Shown: positions 8,414 through 16,375 of the stretch, one piece after another
Layout of the letters: every line of letters begins with the position of its first letter
Numbering within the stretch: the stretch's first letter is position 1
Assembly: GCF_001048695.1 (NCBI RefSeq)
Contig: NZ_CVRB01000002.1
Coordinates: 868,001 to 932,000, forward strand
Direction: 5' to 3'
Source of the DNA: Neobacillus massiliamazoniensis
GTDB lineage: Bacteria; Bacillota; Bacilli; Bacillales; Cytobacillaceae
DNA length: 64,000 nucleotides
Made by a program: the position numbers and the translations under genes
Notes under the pieces: model-generated
Databases searched by the model: none
Seen by the model: the letters and a program-made list of their open reading frames with translations, nothing else
Told to the model about the DNA's origin: nothing

Positions 8414-9472
8414 TTAAGCTATAAAAAATGTAATGACAGAAAGAAGGACCGATGTGATCAACATTGCGATAAGCGGCCGGGCTGCTTTCGTCCGAAGGTC
8501 ACGTAGGCTTACGTTTAAACCAAGCCCTACCATCGCAGAAGTCAGAATAAAGGTAGTTGCAGAAGAAACCCCGTCCATTACTCCTTTGGAAACAGGAATC
8601 GATTTGCCGAGCACATAGCTTCCAAACAAACTCATGAGGATAAACCCGATGAGGAACCACGGAAATTCAATCTTCGTTTCCTGAGTATTTTCCGTATCCT
8701 TTCGTTTCATCCAATACATCAGAATAAAGCATAATGGGATCAGCAAGAGAACCCGACCTAATTTTGCCAGCAAGGCAATTGCCAACGCATCTTGCCCTGC
8801 AGGAGCTCCTGCTAGTGCCACATGGGCAATTTCGTGGAGGCTAATCCCGCTCCAGATCCCGTAATGGATGGCGGAAACATGGAGAAACGGACGAATGATC
8901 GTATAGGTAATGGAGAAAATAGTACCTACAAGGGCAATAATGCCGACCGCAATGGCAGTATCCTCATCTTTTGTCTTCAATATTGGTGAGACCGCCGCAA
9001 TGGCTGCCGCACCGCAGACCCCAGTGCCGACTCCAAGGAGTAAGACTAATGATGACTCTGCTTTCAAAAGTTTTCCTAACCAAACGGTGGCTAAAATGGC
9101 AAATGTAATGACTCCGATGTCACGAACCAAGAGGCCCAGCCCTTGATGGAGAATAACATCAATGTTTAGCTTTAATCCATATAAAATAATTGCAAATCGT
9201 AAAAAACGTTTAGATGAAAATTGAATTCCAGATCGTATTTTTTCAGGATAGCCAAAAAATTGCCGGTAGGCGACCGATATAACAATGGCACATGCTAACG
9301 GTCCTACACGATCAAACCCAGGTACTTTAGCTAGGGCAAAGCCGATAGCCGCAATGGCAACGGTAAAGGCGATCCCTGCTAACCATAAACCGAATGATGA
9401 ATCAGGGGCTGGCTTTTTTTGCTGCTGACCGACTCGATCATGTGAAGGCAAGGCTTTTGCGCTTTGACTCAT
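8414..9472 (-). CDS. YeiH/UPF0324 family membrane protein (putative sulfate exporter)
   Basis: 352 residues with about ten hydrophobic helices. Family features include FAIILYGLKLN, GVGTGVCGAAAI, SGISLHEIAHVALAG and the C-terminal TSAMVGLGLNVSLRDL. Proteins of this family are annotated as putative sulfate or sulfonate-linked exporters, with little direct biochemistry. It is transcribed divergently from a LysR-type regulator, the same arrangement as yeiH/yeiE in enterobacteria, so it is probably controlled by that regulator. The family call is firm; the substrate is not. Confidence 0.82.
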   Translation of the reverse strand: MSQSAKALPSHDRVGQQQKKPAPDSSFGLWLAGIAFTVAIAAIGFALAKVPGFDRVGPLACAIVISVAYRQFFGYPEKIRSGIQFSSKRFLRFAIILYGLKLNIDVILHQGLGLLVRDIGVITFAILATVWLGKLLKAESSLVLLLGVGTGVCGAAAIAAVSPILKTKDEDTAIAVGIIALVGTIFSITYTIIRPFLHVSAIHYGIWSGISLHEIAHVALAGAPAGQDALAIALLAKLGRVLLLIPLCFILMYWMKRKDTENTQETKIEFPWFLIGFILMSLFGSYVLGKSIPVSKGVMDGVSSATTFILTSAMVGLGLNVSLRDLRTKAARPLIAMLITSVLLSVITFFIA

Positions 9473-9600
9473 AAAATCACCTCAATTTATTTTTTCCAAT
9501 TTCAGCATAACTCTGTTTTATGCATAAGGAAAATAATGATATATTATGAGTATAATAAGTAAAATCATATACATGAAAAAATAGTGAGGGGATCCCCTAT
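9473..9600. promoter_or_regulatory. Divergent promoter region between exporter and LysR regulator
   Basis: This 128-bp shared region contains the palindrome TTATGCATAA (around 9519-9528) and AT-rich stretches with imperfect dyads. LysR proteins usually bind such T-N11-A dyads, so this is the likely operator. The exact bases contacted cannot be told from sequence. Confidence 0.4.
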
Positions 9601-10488
9601 ATGGATCAATATTTAGAGGTGTTTATAAAGGTAGTTGAAAAAGAGAATTTTTCAAAAGCAGCGGAGGAGCTTCATATGACGCAACCAGCTGTAAGCCAAT
9701 ATATTCGAACGCTCGAGGAGAGCATCGGCACAAGATTGCTGGAACGAAGTAATAAATATGTTCGCCTTAATAAGGCCGGAGAGATTGTCTATCACCATGC
9801 GAAGGAAATAGTAGCCCTTTACACAAAGATGCAAAGCTTAGTAGAAGATCTGACAAATAATGCGAGCGGACCGCTTGCGATTGGTGCAAGCTACACGTTT
9901 GGTGAATATATTTTGCCGCATATTATGGCAAGGCTTCAGGAGCAATATCCACTCATTTACCCCTCCATCAAGATCCATAATACAAAGGAAATTATTGAAT
10001 TGGTAAACAGTCATCAGTTGGATATTGGAATTATTGAGGGGCAATTTCATGAGAAAACCTTAAATTCTGAGGTCGTTTCCGAGGATCAAATGGTGATTGT
10101 TGCTCCACCCCATCATCGTTTGCTAGGAAAAACCGTTCGCTTATCTGACTTAGAAGAAGAAACTTGGATACTGCGGGAAACGGGGTCTGGGACAAGGGAA
10201 GCATCGGAAAATCTGTTTCGCATGTATAATTTTAATCCCAAAAAAGTCATGGAGTTTGGAAGTACACAGCTGATTAAAGAGTCTGTTGAAGCAGGATTAG
10301 GGATTAGTTTGGTATCGCGATGGGCGATTGGCAAAGAACTGAAGAACGAATATTTAGGCGTGCTTAATGTAGAGGAGCTGCCGTTTAAACGTAATTTTGC
10401 TATCATTACCCACTCCACCTACCAGACAAAATCGTTAAAAACATTTATTGAAACTCTGAGGCAATATATGGCTGACCACGAACAATGA
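9601..10488 (+). CDS. LysR-family transcriptional regulator
   Basis: 295 residues. The N-terminal winged helix (residues 1-60: FSKAAEELHMTQPAVSQYIRTLE, then LLERSNKYVRLNKAG) is a textbook LysR DNA-binding domain. Residues ~90-290 form the periplasmic-binding-protein-like effector domain. Sequence style resembles the CysL/YwfK group. It starts at ATG behind GTGAGGGG and is divergent from the YeiH-like exporter, its probable target. The effector could be a sulfur metabolite, by analogy with CysL and YeiE; that is inference. Confidence 0.88.
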   Translation: MDQYLEVFIKVVEKENFSKAAEELHMTQPAVSQYIRTLEESIGTRLLERSNKYVRLNKAGEIVYHHAKEIVALYTKMQSLVEDLTNNASGPLAIGASYTFGEYILPHIMARLQEQYPLIYPSIKIHNTKEIIELVNSHQLDIGIIEGQFHEKTLNSEVVSEDQMVIVAPPHHRLLGKTVRLSDLEEETWILRETGSGTREASENLFRMYNFNPKKVMEFGSTQLIKESVEAGLGISLVSRWAIGKELKNEYLGVLNVEELPFKRNFAIITHSTYQTKSLKTFIETLRQYMADHEQ

Positions 10489-10574
10489 AAAAGGAGAGTC
10501 CTTTGGTCTATGTAAAATCCATATAGCTAACATAAACATACCATTATAAACTAAATGAAAGGGGGGCAAGCCGG

Positions 10575-13217
10575 ATGATTGATTTAAATAGGATTAGAAT
10601 TAGTCTGCAAGATGAGAATTCCTCTCTTTCACGATTATCAAAAGAGATGATTCGTGATTTTTATGAAAAGATTCCGTGCAATCCATACAAAGACCTTTGG
10701 AAAAAAGAGTTTATTTTTTTATATGGAGATATCGAAAATAATCTTTCCAGTAATAAAAAAATAAAGCCGGAAGAGCTAGCGACAATTTATTTCATCGATA
10801 CAAATGAAAAAGAAATAGATTTATTTGATTTGTTCTATTCCATTCAAACATTCTTTAGCCTTTTTATAAGATTCGTAGCTTATAAACTTGTCAGTGATGT
10901 GAAAGCGGATACGGAACAAGTAGATCTTGTAAAACCGTTGCTCCTTTCCATTCTATCGGGAAGGTATTTTGAAGCTTTAGGGATAAAAAACTACTGTAAT
11001 CAAGATTGGTTTTGTTGGATCGGCGAAGACATCGATGACAAATTAGAAATGGCAGTTAGCCATCTATTAAAAGAATTGAACCAATATGATACCATCACCG
11101 ATTGCGATGAATTAAGCAAAATTGACAATATGAAACAAATGTATGAAACGATTATCCCTCGTGAGTTAAGGCATGCACTTGGCGAGTTCTACACTCCCGA
11201 TTGGCTGGCGGTTTTTACCATCGAAAAGGTTAGCAAGCTTGACGAAGGGAAGGGGAAAAAATATCTTGACCCGACTTGTGGATCCGGAACGTTTTTGTTT
11301 AAAACGATCCAACAATTAAGGAAAAACAATCCCGCTATTACTTTGGATGAACTTATTTCTTCGGTGCGCGGATTTGATGTAAATCCGATTGCCGTATTAA
11401 CGGCAAAAACAAACTATTTAATTGCGATCCTTGATTTAATTAAGCGGGATACCGTTATCTATATACCTGTTTACAACTATGATGTCATCCACTCTCCTCA
11501 GTTAAAACACAATAGATGGTTATCTGTTGATATTAATGGTGATTTCTATGATATTCCGCTTTTTCTAATTGAAGAGGAGTTCTATCCGTGGTTTAAAAAA
11601 GTTATAGTTGAATCCTTACAAGATCACGTGAGCCCGGACTTATTTATGCACCGTCTTCGTGAAAAGAGAATGCTAGATGAAGGAGAACTTCAGCCGTTAT
11701 ACGCTAAATTGTCGGAGGGGAAAAAGGGATCAATCATTGCTTCCATCCTATTAAACCGAATAGAGGCATATAAACTAGATAAGGTTGATTTCATCATTGG
11801 CAATCCTCCTTGGGTAAATTGGGAGTATCTCCCTAAAGAGTATCGAGAGAAATCCCAGCATTTGTGGACTGAGTACGGTCTTTTTGCGAAAAAAGGAAAA
11901 GACTTAAGTTTTTCAAAAGAAGATATCTCGATTCTCATTACCTATCTGGTGATCGATCAGTTTCTTGTGCCATCCGGTCATGTAGCCTTCGTGATTAATC
12001 AAAGGATCTTGAAAGCGAAAAAGAACGGAATTGGCTTTAGAAGGTTTCGCGTTAGTGATGATTATGATGTAAAGGTGAAAAGAGTAGATGATCTTTCATT
12101 TTTACAGCCATTTGAAAATGCGGCCACAAGTACAGCGGTGATTTTTTTGCAAAAAAATCAACCAACTGATTATCCTGTTCCTTATTATGTGTGGAAGAAG
12201 AGTCGACCTAAAGGGAAAAACAAACTAGGTACATATGAGGAATTGGAAGAAATTCTTTCAAAAATCACCATCAAGGAAATGATTGCATTCCCTTCAGATA
12301 ACGAGGATCGGACCTCCCTCTGGATCACTATTCCAAAGGAAACGGAAATGGCGATTCAACAAGTGTTAGGGACCAATCAGTATAAAGCAAGAACGGGTGT
12401 TTTTACAGGTGGAGCCAATGCCGTTTATTGGCTGGAAATAAAAGAGAAAAAAGAGAATGGGAAAATCCTCGTTTCGAATTTGGTGGACCGGGCAAAAAGG
12501 AAGGTCGAAAAAGTGGAGCGAGAGATTGAACAAGATTTAGTGTATCCCTTCGTGAAAGGCGGCAATATCAACCAGTGGGATGTGGCATCTGAGCATTATT
12601 TGCTTTGTCCTCATACGAAGGAAACGAAAATGGTTCCGATTCAGGAAGAGATCATAAAAAGAGACTATCCCGACAGTTATCTTTATTTACTGAACTTTAA
12701 AGAGGAGCTCGATGCGCGTAAAGGCTTTGCCGGCTGGGAAAAGGAGATTCAAAAGCAAAACTTCCATGCCATTTTACGAATCGGTACTTATACCTTTTCG
12801 CCTTACAAGGTAGCTTGGCGCTATATCGCTAGTGAGTTTATCACTACGGTCATGAGTAGTTCTGATGATGAGTATTTAGGCCGAAAAATGCTCATTCCGA
12901 ATGAAAAGGTTATGTATATTAGCCTAGAGGATGAAGAGGAGGCGTATTATGTCTGCGGGATATTAAGCTCCTCACCCGTTGCCTATTGTGTAAAAAGCTA
13001 TATGAATCCAACAAGCATTTCCACACATGTGCTCGAAAAAATTAAAATCGAACCATTTCAGAAAGCAGACAAAAGGCATACCGCAATCGCCAAACTGTGT
13101 AAATTAGGACACCAAGTAAAAAACCAAAAGGAAAAAGAAAAAATACGTAGTGAAATAGATCAGATTGTCGCTGGAATCTATCACCTTAGCCAAGAACAAA
13201 TGGACCAGTTAACATAA
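10575..13217 (+). CDS. Solitary N6-adenine DNA methyltransferase (type IIG/Eco57I-like)
   Basis: 880 residues. The methylase core has motif I DPTCGSGTF (about residue 233) preceded by the GEFYTP motif X, and motif IV NPPW (about residue 408), which marks N6-adenine methylation. A helical N-terminal domain of ~190 residues and a C-terminal target-recognition-like region (TGVFTGGANAVYWLEI onwards) flank it. I see no PD-(D/E)XK nuclease motif in the N-terminus and no restriction gene next to it, so it is either an orphan epigenetic methylase or part of a defence system with separate parts. The start has a strong AAAGGGGGG site. PglX of BREX is a more distant alternative, but none of its partners are present. 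Confidence 0.82.
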   Translation: MIDLNRIRISLQDENSSLSRLSKEMIRDFYEKIPCNPYKDLWKKEFIFLYGDIENNLSSNKKIKPEELATIYFIDTNEKEIDLFDLFYSIQTFFSLFIRFVAYKLVSDVKADTEQVDLVKPLLLSILSGRYFEALGIKNYCNQDWFCWIGEDIDDKLEMAVSHLLKELNQYDTITDCDELSKIDNMKQMYETIIPRELRHALGEFYTPDWLAVFTIEKVSKLDEGKGKKYLDPTCGSGTFLFKTIQQLRKNNPAITLDELISSVRGFDVNPIAVLTAKTNYLIAILDLIKRDTVIYIPVYNYDVIHSPQLKHNRWLSVDINGDFYDIPLFLIEEEFYPWFKKVIVESLQDHVSPDLFMHRLREKRMLDEGELQPLYAKLSEGKKGSIIASILLNRIEAYKLDKVDFIIGNPPWVNWEYLPKEYREKSQHLWTEYGLFAKKGKDLSFSKEDISILITYLVIDQFLVPSGHVAFVINQRILKAKKNGIGFRRFRVSDDYDVKVKRVDDLSFLQPFENAATSTAVIFLQKNQPTDYPVPYYVWKKSRPKGKNKLGTYEELEEILSKITIKEMIAFPSDNEDRTSLWITIPKETEMAIQQVLGTNQYKARTGVFTGGANAVYWLEIKEKKENGKILVSNLVDRAKRKVEKVEREIEQDLVYPFVKGGNINQWDVASEHYLLCPHTKETKMVPIQEEIIKRDYPDSYLYLLNFKEELDARKGFAGWEKEIQKQNFHAILRIGTYTFSPYKVAWRYIASEFITTVMSSSDDEYLGRKMLIPNEKVMYISLEDEEEAYYVCGILSSSPVAYCVKSYMNPTSISTHVLEKIKIEPFQKADKRHTAIAKLCKLGHQVKNQKEKEKIRSEIDQIVAGIYHLSQEQMDQLT

Positions 13218-13222
13218 CGTTG

Positions 13223-13235
13223 GGTGTCAGGCACC
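13223..13235. repeat. GGTGTCAGGCACC 13-bp motif, intergenic copy
   Basis: Exact copy of a short partly palindromic motif found five times exactly in this window (others at 47425, 48694, 54975 and 63221). It lies just after the methylase stop codon. Confidence 0.8.
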
Positions 13236-13313
13236 AAAACCAGAAAAAAGTTGTTGACGTTTTGCTTGGCTTTCTTTTAAGATAGGTAGGAAAAGAATAC
13301 CCGTACTTTGACG

Positions 13314-13397
13314 GGAGAGGTTCATAGCTGAAACCCTCTATAAAAAACTATGGATACATGATAATTATGCCATGTCCATACGGACGTGGCTTTTTTA
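13314..13397 (+). ncRNA. preQ1-I riboswitch with terminator expression platform
   Basis: The aptamer at 13314-13352 has the P1 stem GAGAGG/CCTCT, a loop starting TTCATAGCT, and the tail CTCTATAAAAAACTA that forms the pseudoknot in class I preQ1 aptamers; this closely matches the B. subtilis queC leader. A strong terminator follows (GCCATGTCC / GGACGTGGC, 13369-13390, then six T). TGGATACATG at 13351-13360 can pair with CATGTCCA of the terminator's left arm as an anti-terminator. preQ1 binding should therefore switch off queF and the precursor transporter downstream. Confidence 0.92.
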
Positions 13398-13482
13398 TTT
13401 TAATCCTTTTGTTTGCATAGATCGGCTGTTTAGAATCTCTCTTGGAAAAGTGGTGGAGACATATTTCAAGGAGGTTTTTTTT

Positions 13483-13983
13483 ATGTCCGGCCGTAAACAA
13501 GAAGAAGGTCTAACGGATTTAACATTATTAGGTAATCAACATACTCAATATTCATTTGAATATGCACCAGAGGTACTAGAGGCAGTCGATAATCTTCACC
13601 CTGAACGAGATTATTTCGTGAAATTTAATTGTCCGGAGTTCACCAGCCTGTGTCCATTAACAAGGCAGCCTGACTTTGCCACGATGTACATTTCGTACAT
13701 CCCTAATCAAAAAATCGTTGAGAGCAAATCACTGAAATTATATTTGTTCAGTTTCCGTAATCATGGCGATTTCCATGAGGATTGCGTCAATATCATCATG
13801 AACGATTTAATTAAATTGTTGGACCCTCGCTACATCGAAGTTTGGGGTAAATTCACACCAAGGGGCGGGATTTCCATTGATCCATGGTGCAACTATGGGA
13901 AACCGGGCACAAAGTATGAGGAAATGGCTCATTTCCGTTTAATGAATCATGACCTCTATCCTGAAAAAGTGGATAATCGCTAA
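13483..13983 (+). CDS. queF: NADPH-dependent 7-cyano-7-deazaguanine reductase QueF
   Basis: 166 residues, the usual size of single-domain (YkvM-type) QueF. It has the catalytic Cys in EFTSLCPLT, the QueF signature [12 protein letters not shown] with catalytic-site Glu, and NHGDFHEDC. It reduces preQ0 to preQ1 in queuosine biosynthesis. The ATG at 13483 follows AAGGAGG; an upstream in-frame ATG at 13372 lies inside the riboswitch terminator and is not credible. Regulation is by the preQ1 riboswitch directly upstream. The next gene, a precursor transporter, is 16 nt away. Confidence 0.96.
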   Translation: MSGRKQEEGLTDLTLLGNQHTQYSFEYAPEVLEAVDNLHPERDYFVKFNCPEFTSLCPLTRQPDFATMYISYIPNQKIVESKSLKLYLFSFRNHGDFHEDCVNIIMNDLIKLLDPRYIEVWGKFTPRGGISIDPWCNYGKPGTKYEEMAHFRLMNHDLYPEKVDNR

Positions 13984-13999
13984 GAGAAGGAACAAACAG

Positions 14000-14635
14000 A
14001 TGCTTTTATATTTAAATGGAATTTTTGTCGGCTTGTTGATTTTGGCAAATATTGTGACTGTTAAGCTTTTCAGCATTGGAAATTTGGCCATTCTTCCAGC
14101 CGCTGTGATTATTTATATTTTTACTTATCCAATCGTTGATGTCATAGTTGAGGCTTATGGGAAAAAAGAAGGACAGAGAACGGTGCAGGCGGGCTTGATT
14201 ACGCAAATCCTTGCCTTACTCTTTATTACCATTACCATCCATCTGCCATCAGCTCCTGTATTTAAAGATCAAGTGGCGTTTGAGACCATTTTAAACGGCA
14301 GTTTTCGAGTGATTCTGGCAAGTCTAATCTCTTATGGTGTAAGTCAAAATCTCGATGTTTTCGTATTTAATAAATTAAAATCCATCCATGGGCAAAAAAA
14401 GCTATGGCTGCGTAATAATGCCTCGACCATGCTAAGCCAATTAACGGATACCGTTATTTTCATCACCATAGCCTTTTATGGGACAATGCCTATTGCCGTC
14501 TTAGGCAGTTTAATTCTCACTCAATATATTTTTAAAGTCCTAGCGTCCATTGTAAATACTCCGATTGTTTATCTACTTGTCCACCTGATAAGAAGAATTG
14601 AACCTGGAGCGGGACAATTTTCAAGCTCGAAATAA
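14000..14635 (+). CDS. Queuosine precursor transporter (YhhQ/YpdP, QPTR family)
   Basis: 211 residues with about six hydrophobic helices. Visible family features are AAVIIYIFTYPIVDVIVEAYGKK near the N-terminus and LWLRNNASTMLSQLTDTVIFITIAF in the middle. It imports preQ0/preQ1 or queuine. The ATG at 14000 follows AGAGAAGG; the frame is open upstream into queF but no good site exists there. It shares the riboswitch-controlled transcript with queF, so uptake and reduction of the precursor are co-regulated. Confidence 0.9.
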   Translation: MLLYLNGIFVGLLILANIVTVKLFSIGNLAILPAAVIIYIFTYPIVDVIVEAYGKKEGQRTVQAGLITQILALLFITITIHLPSAPVFKDQVAFETILNGSFRVILASLISYGVSQNLDVFVFNKLKSIHGQKKLWLRNNASTMLSQLTDTVIFITIAFYGTMPIAVLGSLILTQYIFKVLASIVNTPIVYLLVHLIRRIEPGAGQFSSSK

Positions 14636-14663
14636 TATACTTATCGTATAAAAAATAAGGATG

Positions 14664-14881
14664 TGTTAAAGGTCATTGTTGATTTTTGACACTATGTTGA
14701 TTGGAGCGGAAGGCGCGAGATCCTCGAAAATGCTATCGCATTTCCTAGGTACGGTGTTGATTCAAGGATGCTGATTCAACGTCCTGCGGGAGACCCCACA
14801 GGCGCTTAAGTGCCGAGGAGGCTCCCCGGAACGCCCGCGGATGCTCGCTTCTGGAGCGCAAATAAACAGGCAAGTTTAACA
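14664..14881. repeat. Dispersed intergenic element, copy 2 (longest)
   Basis: 218 bp with TGTTAAA at the left end, TTTAACA at the right end, and inner TGTTGATT / AATAAACA ends. The GC-rich core contains GGAGACCCCACAGGCGC and GCCGAGGAGGCTCCCC, able to fold into hairpins. It has an extra internal segment with TGTTGATTCAAGGATG / CTGATTCAAC not seen in the other copies. It sits after the transporter gene and directly before a terminator. Confidence 0.8.
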
Positions 14882-14893
14882 ATGCAAAAATAT

Positions 14894-14934
14894 AAACAGG
14901 CTGACCACAAATATTCCGGTCAGCCTGTTTTAAT
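14894..14934 (+). terminator. Terminator after the queuosine transporter
   Basis: A perfect 13-bp stem AAACAGGCTGACC / GGTCAGCCTGTTT with an 11-nt loop, followed by TTAATTTG. It probably ends the queF operon after read-through of the repeat. Confidence 0.8.
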
Positions 14935-15163
14935 TTGTCCTAAAAATGACAATTCAGATTAATTTTATTTCTGTGGAATGAGGTATATAATCATACTATA
15001 TGGAATAACTTAAAAGGTTGATTCTAAAGGGTGATGAGTCTTTTTACATAAATGGATAAAACTTATTGTTACCCATAATGAAAATCAGTCATCTAGCACT
15101 TGCCCTACCCGTTATTTAGTGTCAATATCTATATATTGATATAGAGAGGTCCGATAGAATTTT
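14935..15163 (+). promoter_or_regulatory. Promoter region of the ATP-grasp/MurE-like cluster
   Basis: AT-rich non-coding DNA. A dyad TCAATAT ... ATATTGA lies at about 15122-15139, close to the first start codon, and could be an operator or part of the leader. No riboswitch or open frame is recognised. Confidence 0.35.
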
Positions 15164-16336
15164 ATGAAAAACAAAGCTGTTATATTAGGATGCAATTATT
15201 ATATAGGTTTAAGTACGATTCGGTGCTTAGGAATTCATGGAATCCACACAGTTGCAGTGGACTATTCAGATAAAGACAATTATGGAGCAGATTCTAAATA
15301 TACATCTGAACGAATCATTGCCCCTCATTATAAAGAGAAGAAACAGGAATTTATCGATTTTCTGAAGGATTATGGCAGCAAACAAAGCGTGCCGCCGGTT
15401 CTTATACCCTGCCATGATTCTTATGTAGAAGTTATTGATGAACATTTAAATGAATTAAAGAAATACTACTTAATTCCGCAAACGAACCAAGGCCTTTGGT
15501 CGAGGGTGATGGATAAAGAAGCGCTGCACCAGTTAGCAGTTGACCATGGTGTCTTAGTACCGGAAACGGTTCGCTTAAATGAAGAGAATTTTTTCGAAAA
15601 AATTGAAACCATTGTTAAGTATCCGTGTATCGTTAAGCCGATAGACTCACCGTCGTTCATGGCGAAATTCAGACGGAAAATCTTTGAGGTTCATAATAAA
15701 CAAGAATTAGAAGAAGCGTTGGCAAAAGCAAAACAGGCAAACGAAGAAGTGATTGTCCAGCGGATTATACCGGGATTTGATGATCATATGTATACTTTTG
15801 ACGCCTATTTAAATCAAGATTCAAAGGTCACTCATTGGTTAACCTGTCAAAAGTTTCGCCAATTTCCGATTAATTTTGGCGCCTCTGTTTACACGGGGCA
15901 AAAATATGTCCCTGAGCTTTATGAAATTGGCGCCAAATTTTTAGAAGAGATTGGCTATAAAGGCTTTGGTGAAATTGAATTCAAAAAAGACGCCGAAACA
16001 GGAAAATTTTATTTAATTGAAATCAATGCAAGGATCACGAACCTTAACAACTTGTTATTTAAAGTAGGGATTAATTTTCCTTACATTACTTATATGGAAA
16101 TGACCGGTAACCCTTTGCCTCCAAAATCCGTCAAAGAAGATACAGGCAGAGTTTTCTGGTATGGCTTTGAAGATATGTTGGCAGTAAGAGATTATGTAAG
16201 AACAGGTCAGCTTTCCTATTCTCAAGTCTTGAAATCTTACTTTAAGCCAAAGGCTTATGCTATTTGGAATTGGAAGGACCCAAAACCAGCTTTTTCATAT
16301 TTGAAACTACTATCTGGAAAGCTTAGGAAGAAATAA
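15164..16336 (+). CDS. ATP-grasp carboxylate-amine ligase, AslA (D-aspartate ligase)-like
   Basis: 390 residues with an ATP-grasp fold: an N-terminal Rossmann-like part (ILGCNYYIGLSTIRCLG), an ATP-binding lysine in PCIVKPIDSPSF, VIVQRIIPGFDDHMYTFDAY, and the Mg-binding GFGEIEFKKDAETGKFYLIEIN. The order and wording of these motifs resemble the enterococcal and lactococcal D-aspartate ligase (AslA), which adds D-Asp to the side chain of a peptidoglycan precursor. It heads a probable operon with a MurE-like ligase, asparagine synthase and racemase, which fits that role. The ribosome binding site (GAGAGG, 14 nt away) is weak. Other ATP-grasp peptide ligases remain possible. Confidence 0.7.
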   Translation: MKNKAVILGCNYYIGLSTIRCLGIHGIHTVAVDYSDKDNYGADSKYTSERIIAPHYKEKKQEFIDFLKDYGSKQSVPPVLIPCHDSYVEVIDEHLNELKKYYLIPQTNQGLWSRVMDKEALHQLAVDHGVLVPETVRLNEENFFEKIETIVKYPCIVKPIDSPSFMAKFRRKIFEVHNKQELEEALAKAKQANEEVIVQRIIPGFDDHMYTFDAYLNQDSKVTHWLTCQKFRQFPINFGASVYTGQKYVPELYEIGAKFLEEIGYKGFGEIEFKKDAETGKFYLIEINARITNLNNLLFKVGINFPYITYMEMTGNPLPPKSVKEDTGRVFWYGFEDMLAVRDYVRTGQLSYSQVLKSYFKPKAYAIWNWKDPKPAFSYLKLLSGKLRKK

Positions 16337-16375
16337 GATTGTCTATTTTAACAAAAAGGAAACGAGGTTGTAAGA

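Noticed and set aside
10575-13217. Complete BREX, DISARM or type I restriction locus
   Set aside because: Only a methylase is present; neighbours are a LysR regulator and queuosine genes, with no helicase, phosphatase, specificity or nuclease partner.
13372-13482. Longer queF beginning at ATG 13372
   Set aside because: That ATG lies in the left arm of the riboswitch terminator; the AAGGAGG-preceded ATG at 13483 gives the normal QueF length.
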